From assembly GCA_964019155.1 (NCBI GenBank), contig OZ025242.1, positions 83,254,077-83,318,076 of the forward strand: a stretch of DNA of 64,000 nucleotides, in the 5' to 3' direction. The translations under genes were made by a program, and so were the position numbers. The notes below the pieces were generated by a model. That model made no database searches. It was not told the origin of the DNA and was given only the letters and a program-made list of their open reading frames with translations. This DNA comes from Osedax fenrisi. Taxonomy: Eukaryota > Annelida > Polychaeta > Sabellida > Siboglinidae. Shown here in pieces: positions 47,130-64,000 of the stretch. How positions within the stretch are numbered: the stretch's first letter is position 1; each line of letters begins with the position of its first letter.

Positions 47130-49650
47130 CAATCGAACATTAATAGAACCTCACTCTCCTTATCTCAACTTACCAAATTTTAATTGGAAAGAATATACAT
47201 TTCCTAGTTACCCAAAAAGTTATGCATTACTTTACGATTCGATTATTAAAAATTCATTTTCACAATTAATAAATAAGCCAACTCGTAATAATAATATAAT
47301 TGATCTACTTTTTACTAATAAAAAACAATTACTATATAATATAAATATGTGAGACTATTTCGGATTACACAAAAATATAATTGACTACTATTCTGTTTCA
47401 TTTAATGTAAATATTCAAAAATACCCACGTAAACAGATTTTAAAATCAAACAATTTTGATTTCAATAATGCTAATATAAAATTGATTAAATATCATATTT
47501 CTAGATTTAATTTGGAATATCTAAATTCAAATCATTATAATATCGATCAAAAAGTAGAATATTTTAATAATGTTCTAAATAAATTATTTATATCACATAT
47601 TCCTAATATAAATAATACAATAAAACAGGTACTTCTGAAGAATATATTGAAATTGAAGAAGCAAGTAAAAAATGTATATAGAAAATCTAAAACTAATTTA
47701 CAATATAAATATAATTGGATAGAAGCAAAAAAAAAATTATCCAAAGAATAAGAATCTTTAAATTTTAAGAGAAAGATTAATGCAATTAATTCAAAAAATA
47801 AATTAAAGTTTTATAAATTTATGAAAAAAAGACAAAATTTAAAATCTGGAGTATCTCCTCTAATTGATATATCAAATAATAATATTTTATTTTCAGATCT
47901 CGACAAAGCAAATACGTTAAATTCATATTTTAGTTCAATTCAACAAAATGATAATGGAAATTTACCCGAATTTTATAATATAACTAAACACAAATTTTAT
48001 AATATTGATTTAAATCTTGAAATAATTAAAATATTTTTAAATAGATTAAAAATTACACATACTTTCGGATCTGATGGGATACCATCTTCTATGTTAAAAT
48101 TATTATCTAATCAATTATGTAGGCCTTTATATATTATTTTTAATTCATCTTTATTATCGGGTAGGTATACCTAATATACCGAAAATTTGGAAAAAATATA
48201 TAATCACACCAATTTTAAAAAAGGGTGAACCATCAAATTCAAATAATTATAGGCCTATTTCAATAACATGTGTAATGTGTAGAGTATTAGAACGTATTAT
48301 TTCTAAAAAATTAATTTTTTATTTAAAATCTAATAATTTATTAAAAAAATATCAATATGGTTTTATAAGTGGAAAATCCACAGAATTCTAACAAAATGTT
48401 TAAAATGTTGGTAGGTATATAATGAATTGAAACCTATAATGAATTGAATAATAAAAAATGTGTAGATATAATATATATTGATTTTGCAAAAGCTTTTGAT
48501 GTTGTTTCTCATGAAAAACTATTAATTAAATTAAAATCATACGGTATATCTAATAAAATAATAAAATGGTTTTATAATTTTTTATCGAATAGGATAGATC
48601 TCAAATTACACGGGTTGAAAATTATTTTTCAAATAGTTCTATTGTAAAATCTGGAGTACCACAAGGATCAGTTTTAGGTCCAATTTTATTTTTATTATAT
48701 ATTAATGATCTTCCTAGTATATTCTCTTCAAAAATTCATATTGATTTATTTGCCGATAATACAAAATTATATTTTTCTTACGCATCTGAGAGTGAAAGAT
48801 TTCTTTTGCAAAATAATTTAAATTTATTTTCACAATGGGCAAATAAATGGGCAAATAAATGGCAATTAAATATTTCATTATCAAAATGTGCAGTTATGAC
48901 TTTAGGGAAGGTAACTCCATCAAAATATTTCATAAATAATATTCAATTAGAAAACGTTACTTTTTATAAGGATTTAGGAATAATATTTGAAAATAACCTT
49001 TTATTTAATAAACATATTGATTATATTTGTAAAAAAACTTATTTTTCTCTGAATTAAATTTTTAGATGCATAACTACAAAATTCCCTAGAGCATTATTAA
49101 ATGCATATAAAATGTAATTCAGACCAATTTTAGAATATGCATCCATAATTTGGTCACCTTTTTCAAAGGTTAGTAAATTTCGTAGTTTTCCAAAATGAAA
49201 GAGTGCAAAGATTATTTACTAGACGATTAATTACAAGATGCGTAGGATATACAAATTCATCAAATATTAATTATATATAATATATAGGAGAGAGATTGGG
49301 ATATTTAAAATTATAATCACTTGAACTTAGAAGATTAAAAATAGATCTAACTACAATTTTTAAAATTTCAAATAATTATACAGATATAAATATATCTGAT
49401 ATTCTTAACATTTCGAATAATTGTAGAACTAGAGGTAATTGTAAAATTAAAAATTAAAAATTAAAAATTATATGTAATACCTAATTATGATAATACAATT
49501 AAAAATATAATTAATAATAGATCAGTTAATATATGGAATTCATTAAATAATGATATAATAAAATCTGTATCTGTTTCATCTTTTAAAAATAAAATAAACA
49601 AAATCTGTTTTGACAAACAACTTTTTTTTAACAGAAATTTATAATGTTAT
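47130..49650 (+). mobile_element. Decayed CR1/Jockey-like LINE, plus strand
   Basis: Frames broken by stops and shifts read, in order, LPNFNWKEYTF (end of endonuclease; 5' part missing), a linker, THTFGSDGIPSSMLKLL, ITPILKKGEPSNSNNYRPIS, VDIIYIDFAKAFDVVSHEKL, SGVPQGSVLGPILFLLYIND, LFADNTKLY, and a C-terminal NRSVNIWNSL end near 49560. The YIDFAKAFD and GVPQGSVLGP motifs identify a non-LTR RT. The catalytic FADD reads FADN (second Asp to Asn), so it is inactive even apart from the stops. The duplication of WANKW at 48838-48865 is a small tandem error. Confidence 0.88.
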
Positions 49651-50644
49651 ATTGATTTATGTTTCATTTTGTATCTTAATTATTGCATTATCTCTTCTGG
49701 TTTTTTTTAATGTGTTTTTGTTATAGAAAATTTGGGTTTTTAATTCAATATTTCAAATATATTATAATATCAAATTAATAATTCATTATTATTAGAACAA
49801 ATAAAGTGGGAAGTATTATTTTATTTTTGTTTATTCGGTATGATATGTTTGTTTTATGTATATTTTGTATATATTTTTCAAATGTTTTATATTACTAAAC
49901 TACAATATTAATAATTTTCTATTATTTCAGATTATAGTGATAAGTATTAGGTTGTTATATATATATCCTATATTGTTTGTTTCGTAATAGTATTGGTATG
50001 TTTTGTTATTAACTGTTTTTGTATAGGTATCCTATATTGGTTTATTTTATTTGTTCTGTTTGTATATATATTTTTCCTATATATATGTTTCAAATTTATT
50101 ATACAATTAAAATATAAAATTAATAAAGTACAACCTACTATTATTACAGATTTTGGTAAATATTACATTATTTGTTTGTTTCATTCTAGTATTGGTTTAA
50201 TTGATTTTTAACATGTTCTGTTTATAATATATTTAAAATTTAACATTTAAATATCAAACTATATAACTAATAATTTATTACTAAAACAGGGTACAAAGAT
50301 AAGAAGAATTCTATAAAGTTAAAGTAGAAATTGAATATTTCGATGCCACTTACAAAATAATGTATTTTATTTCTATTTTGATCATTTTTCGTTTATTTTT
50401 ACTATATGATTTATTTCTACTTTCGATTGTTTTTCGTTTATTTTTACGGTAACTGTAAAACGTTTTAATTTCTTTAATTTTTTAATTTCGTATTATTCTT
50501 TGTTTATTTCTATAATTAGATGATATCACAAATGAATGATTAGTTTATTTATACACTGCTTATATCAGATGCACTCACTGTTGTATAACATAACAAATGA
50601 TATATTGATGATTATTTCGTGTATATATATATATATATATATTA

Positions 50645-50935
50645 TAACTGTCTATGGCTCAATTGGCTAAGTCAGCCACCACACAAGCAGTAGTACCCGG
50701 GTTCGAGCCTCGTCCGGACCATTAAAATAGTTCTCAACATAATATTTAGAAGTGATCTTATATAATTTGTATAAATAAATGATCGGCTCTCGTTAAAACC
50801 ATAGATGCCTTAACATGAGAGCGGCTTCGAAGGGACATTAGAGCTACATATGGTTATAAGTGAAACTTCATCTAAGATCCTGGATGGGATGACCACACCA
50901 AATAAAAGGACCTCACCAAATAAAAATAACATACA
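50645..50935 (+). mobile_element. tRNA-derived SINE, full copy
   Basis: A box TGGCTCAATTGGCTAAG at about 50655, B box GGGTTCGAGCCTC at about 50699. The body is TTTAGAAGTGATCTTATATAA, GTTAAAACCATAGATGCC and GCGGCTTCGAAGGGACATTA, with a CACCAAATAAAA tail. Same order in the copy at 59893. The A-to-B distance fits a pol III promoter. Confidence 0.82.
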
Positions 50936-52480
50936 CGATACAACATAAAATAATATACACGGGTAGATCATATATTCACTTCACAACATCTACTATTTAA
51001 ATATACAACGTATTAGAACAGCCCACTCGTCTAAATATAAATATTTATTTAATGGAAACAAGCTACAGCGAGCACGTAAACGGAACTGCCTAATCAGTAA
51101 ACCTATCACTATCGCTGAGATGTACGTATAACCTCAACATAGAATCCTATAACGCTTACAAGAATATTAATCGTATATATTACGGAAGTGTGTTATAAAT
51201 AAGCCATACAATCTATCAATCTTCCTCCACCTCCTTCTCATCCTCTGTTCTTCCTATTCCTTGGGTAAATCATATACAATCTAAGATTAACTATAAGTAT
51301 ACTACATACAGTCGGCATACACGGGTCGAGATCAACTGACCGGGGTAGTAGCAGCGTCATAAGACAAGCTGAGCATAACGGTGTAGTATGCACAGGGATA
51401 CGAGACGAAGTCGAGGTCACGATGATTAAGGCAGAGGACGGCTGTAACGATCGCGGAATCAGCGACCACGACCACTACGCGAGGTTAAACGTATACTGAA
51501 GCGCGTTGAAGTCACTGGATCTAGATAACTACAGCCAATGATATCGCGAAGCGAAGATACGCCACTTGTATTTATTTACGTGTGAAATAAATGTTAATGT
51601 CGATTAGTTTGAAGTATAGGTGGCAATACTATCGTTTTAATAATTTAAAAGGGGATTATCAGAGTAGTATTAAATTATACGAATGTTAAAAAATATGTAT
51701 GATTTTACATTGAAAATTGTCTTATTGATTTATCATATTTCTAGTATATGGCTGTATATTTTAATAAAATGATTCTAATAATAAAAAAATTTTATATTCT
51801 TAAAACAAACACCATCAATTAATTATTATTGTGTTTACAAATTTATATATACAAAAACATAACTTTTCATTTATAATAGTGATATATTTTTCAAATTTAC
51901 ATGACAACAAATATAAACTAAAAATAAAATTAGAAACAAATAGTTCATAGTTCAGATGGTATAATTGTTCATTAATTTCACATATTAAAGAGAGTGACAT
52001 ATCTGTGCTTCGCAGAAGAATGCTCAGCTATTGACTGTATACTAATCTCCCTCTATCTCGACTAGGTATAATGTTCCCAGGTAGTGAACGGTTACGCTGA
52101 AAGAAGGTCACGGCAATGTCATCAATAAAGAGATAAGCGGCGAGGAAATCGCTTCTTTTGTCGATCGTGTTTATTCGTTTATAATACTACTAATCATGAA
52201 ATCATGATGTATTTTCATTACAATTTAATTTTCATTATTTTTGTCTAATCATTAATGTGTAATATATATATATATATGTGTATGGATAAATTTAAAATAT
52301 ATACACATCATGTCACTAATATTATGCAACTTTTTATATTTTACAAATTAAATACAAAATTATTATTATATTTATATGTACGCACAAATTAAGTGAATCG
52401 TAAAAAAATATGTTTATTTTTTGTTAGTTCAATAAATTAATACAATGAGAATATAAATTACATATAGCGAATAAATTCTC
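50936..52480. other. Intergenic DNA between SINE and NME6 3' end
   Basis: 51000-51590 and 52010-52160 are clearly GC-richer than the flanks. Frames on both strands are short and give no recognisable product (for example TSTSSRIPVHTTPLCSA on the minus strand). May be remnants of an LTR element or untranslated exons. Confidence 0.4.
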
Positions 52481-60559
<8,079 letters not shown>

Positions 60560-61497
60560 CTGTGAAAAAAAGAAAAATAAGTAACAAGAGGTAAGAAGAG
60601 AAATACGATGAAGAAGAATAAAGTAGTAAAGATGAAGATGAAGAGGATGACGAAATGACACAAATCTGAATCTCAACCAAACTATCTCTGAATGATCTGC
60701 TACAATTAATATTCATATTAATATATATATATATATATATATATTGGATTATATTATTATAATTTCTTCACTAGCATATAATCTACAACATAATTATCAA
60801 TAATGAATAAAGTATAGTTATTATAACTACTTATATTAACTACATATATTCATTCATATTCATATTATCTACATATAAAATGATAATACGAAACATATAA
60901 ATGTATAACGTATTACATGAATAATTATAATGCAATAGTTCACTATGAGAAGGAGACAATTTTAAACCTACATCAAATCACTAATTATTTAATAATAATA
61001 ATGCCGTATCAGTAATATATCTAATAGGCGACAACAACAGAACAAATGCTATATTGTTGTGAAGCCTTTTAGGAGGAAACAGCATATTGCTATTATAAAC
61101 TAGAAAACGACATAGAAAACATACACAATTCTTCTAATAAATATTAGTATTATTGCGTATACGAATATCGATAACAATCAAAACTACGTAACTGTGCCCT
61201 ATCTGAATTCAGCAGTTATACACATAATCTACATAACTTTCTGTATATATATTATTATTATTATATTTAAATATTTGATTTAGCACATATAACTAATTAA
61301 ATATATATATATATATATTTATATTTACATTTTATATATAAATATAGACATTTATTATGAACAAAATCGACTATTCAATAGAATTCTATTATCTGGATAA
61401 ATAGTATTCAAATATTAATGTCACGTTCTATGTATATTGTATAAGATCAGTTTAATATATATATATATTTAATAAATAAATATATATATATATATAT

Positions 61498-61684
61498 AAC
61501 TTCCTATGAAGCTCAATTGACTAGGCATCAGACACACTAGGTAGTAGGACGCTTGTTGAATCCCCGAACGATCCAATAAAATAGGTATTAAATTATATTT
61601 AGAAGTGATGTTATATAATGGTATATAAATATAATAAATATAATAAATAATAATTGACTTTCGTTAAAACTATGGATGCCTTAA
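61498..61684 (+). mobile_element. SINE fragment (5' two thirds), same family
   Basis: GAAGCTCAATTGACTAGG for the A box, a degenerate TTGAATCCCC B box, TTTAGAAGTGATGTTATATA and GTTAAAACTATGGATGCC. The GCGGCTTCGAAGG 3' part is missing. Confidence 0.72.
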
Positions 61685-62272
61685 ATTCTACTATTTATAA
61701 ATAATTACGTACATTAATGTGTATTATTATCATTGCGCGCGAGATCACTTCACACACGAGATCACCGGTATACGTATATGTCTACATAGTACACACTAGT
61801 AGTACACACTAGTAGTATGTATACTACCATACCTACTAATAGCATTCTCTTTACACCCGGATGCTTGTTTATATTTAATTCCGTATTCTCGTGAACGTAT
61901 CTGAAATAGCGCTATCTATACAGCGCCATGTATAACATGGGAGTATCGTGACATATCGTGACATATATACATATATATATATAGGTATATATAGGTATAA
62001 GTATAAACTATATACTTTAGAGAGGTATGCAGCGTATGACGTATAGATAATAGTCACATATATTAAATAAATATATATTCAAATTCTATTTAAATTAGCC
62101 GCAGATATAAATTAAATACGAGTGCATATTTAGGTCAAGTAAGCTTGTACTATTCGACATAATAAAGTGAAATACGATTAATATTTTATCAGTTTGTGAT
62201 TATAATATAACGTTAAGACAGACTTCAGTATGTATAATTCATTATTAATATAAATTACTTCTGATTCAATAA

Positions 62273-62303
<31 letters not shown>

Positions 62304-62536
62304 CACGTATACGTATATCTAAAGTGCATAAATTTCAGAATACATTTTTTAAATAACTTGATTTCGGATTGATTATCTTATATGATTATATTAAATAATA
62401 CTATAATAGCAGTCACGCTCTAATATTGTAATGAAATATAAAATATAATACCGTAAAGATGCATTACAAATTTATAATATTTTGAAAATAAATAGCGTGT
62501 ATTATAATATTTTTAAAAGTCGAATATTCATTTCGA

Positions 62537-62805
62537 CGGTACGTATCGAATATGACGCCCATTGATTTTGATTAATGGATTAAATTTAAAATACTCTGCA
62601 TTCTAGCATACTAGCCGGCATACTAGTGAATATGCTAAAGTAACATCGAGAATAAAAATGTAGTACTACTTATACTTATATATATATATATATATATATA
62701 AATTAGTGGTTATTATAATAATAAATTATAAAAACGATACATGTAACAAATTTTGAATTTGACCTCGGCGATCGTAATCAAAACAAGCGGGGGCCATATT
62801 CGATA
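62537..62805. mobile_element. MITE family A copy 2
   Basis: Ends TATCGAATATGACGCCC...GATTTTGATTA and TAATCAAAACAAGCGGGGGC then CATATTCGATA. Same layout as 19776-19999 with different inner sequence, including a (TA)n tract. GATCG next to the right inner end also matches. Confidence 0.65.
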
Positions 62806-62934
62806 TTCTCCATATTATACACTGTATAATAATCATATAAAATCATAAATATTATCTTGGATATTATCTGTTAAATTAACATACATTATAGTGTAAATAA
62901 ACTTTAGTAATCATATTTGTTATAATTAATAAAT

Positions 62935-63014
62935 TTTATTTAGGCTACAAATTACAATACTTAGATGATATTTTAAATATATTATCTAAGTATCATAATT
63001 TGTAGCCTAAATAA
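62935..63014. repeat. Near-perfect 80-bp hairpin
   Basis: TTTATTTAGGCTACAAATTA, then ATACTTAGAT, is followed after about 14 bp by its complement with one offset. It may be a very short MITE; a TAAATAAACTTTA-like sequence flanks both sides. Confidence 0.75.
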
Positions 63015-63159
63015 ACTTTATATATTATTATAATAAATATATAAATATAATTTATTTAAATATATGGGCATTCACGCAGTCCGACTAAAAAGGACATAAT
63101 TATGATAATTAATAATTAATTGTTAGCGCGTATAATAATTATGCATAATTATGATAATT

Positions 63160-63168
63160 CAATTATCA

Positions 63169-63236
<68 letters not shown>

Positions 63237-63250
63237 ATATATATATATAA

Positions 63251-63287
<37 letters not shown>

Positions 63288-63300
63288 ATGTGTGTGCATA
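63160..63300. repeat. (TA)n/(TG)n microsatellite cluster
   Basis: TA run, then TG run (63206-63234), TA again, then TGTGTATGTGTGTG. All four overlapping open frames here are simple-sequence artefacts. Confidence 0.9.
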
Positions 63301-63492
63301 ATACGCTGTATATACATATGTAACACGCATTTATGCTGAATTGGCAAATAAACATATTTATCTATGACTCTCTGGTCTACATCTATAAATAACTAAGACA
63401 CGCCCATATCTAGAGTTGGGCGTCTCATCATATATTCGCGCGCCTTTATCGCGTGTGTACCAATTATCATCATTATTTAATAATTGGTACTT

Positions 63493-63988
63493 GGTCAAAA
63501 GCTTCGCTATTGATGTGCTATTTGAACGCCCGCAAACTTGTTTATTCGAATTAGTGAATTTACATATATAGCATATGTTTATTTGTACAAACAATAATAT
63601 TTGTAATAGGTTAAATTAATTTCACTTGTTTGATTTTGGTTGTTTGGGTTTAGTTTGTAAATGGCCAGGTTTTTTTAGCTGCATTACATTCCGAGTGAGC
63701 TTATAAAACACACATATATATATATTATATATATATATATACATATTGTATATTATATATTATATATATTATATATATTATATAACATATAATTATTATA
63801 ATAATATGTAATGATAATCCGTTGCATGTAATACATCATCATGATGATCATGTATTACATGATGTATGAGTCTATAAATAGACATACTCTAATTATAATG
63901 GCCAATCATACGCTGTTGTAAAATCACTAATTCAAATAAACAAGTTTGCGGGCGTTCAAATCGCGCATCAAACGAGAAGCTTTTGACC
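63493..63988. mobile_element. MITE with about 75-bp inverted repeats at the window end
   Basis: Left GGTCAAAAGCTTCGCTATTG...GAACGCCCGCAAACTTGTTT pairs with the right end (AAACAAGTTTGCGGGCGTTC...GAAGCTTTTGACC). The middle holds (TA)n and a CATCATGATGATCATG hairpin. Target duplication not clear. Confidence 0.75.
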
Positions 63989-64000
63989 ATAATCATTATG

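Noticed and set aside
50645..50715. tRNA gene
   Set aside because: A and B boxes are present, but the body does not close a cloverleaf and the same unit with a common tail recurs, so it is a SINE.

Overview
The window is AT-rich animal DNA with spliced genes, GT...AG introns of 0.3-4.6 kb, many long (TA)n tracts and numerous small DNA transposons, tRNA-derived SINEs and LINE remnants. Gene content (a PDE1-type phosphodiesterase, an NME6-type nucleoside diphosphate kinase, a secreted leucine-rich-repeat protein) and the repeats (hAT elements, RTE-like and CR1/Jockey-like LINEs, a possible Helitron) indicate a metazoan. CpG-containing exons and the repeat mix suggest a marine invertebrate, perhaps a mollusc, but the phylum is inference.

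Layout: (1) 994-15822, + strand: the last eight exons of a calcium/calmodulin-dependent cyclic nucleotide phosphodiesterase (PDE1). All splice phases agree and give 497 codons plus stop; the start of the gene lies left of the window. (2) 15.8-33.9 kb: gene-poor DNA. It holds a 25-26 bp tandem array, small inverted-repeat elements, a 3.3 kb long-inverted-repeat element (21655-24981) carrying two nested hAT elements, a 70-bp satellite (26580-28030) and two head-to-head LINE fragments (28262-31010). (3) 33978-35125, +: a complete two-exon gene for a 285-residue secreted LRR protein. (4) 35.4-52.4 kb: a local duplication with a TTAA-type MITE in one copy, an unassigned exon-like segment (38231-38371), a large inverted repeat (42235-45200) with a TA-flanked element in one arm, a Helitron-like segment, a decayed CR1/Jockey-like LINE (47130-49650) and SINEs. 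(5) 52481-60559, - strand: the last five exons of an NME6-type nucleoside diphosphate kinase, phases all consistent, 148 codons plus stop; the first exon was not found and probably lies to the right. Its introns hold striking minisatellites, including an 800-bp array of 10-bp units. (6) 60.6-64.0 kb: MITEs, a SINE fragment and microsatellites.

PDE1 and NME6 converge towards each other from the two window ends. They share no pathway beyond nucleotide chemistry (cAMP/cGMP hydrolysis versus NDP kinase) and nothing suggests co-regulation. I found no CRISPR array, rRNA or functional tRNA gene, and no convincing new multi-gene system. The more unusual signals are the splice donors (8 of 12 begin GTT rather than GTA/GTG), minisatellites abutting short exons, and several transposon insertions that can be ordered in time from empty sites and target-site duplications.
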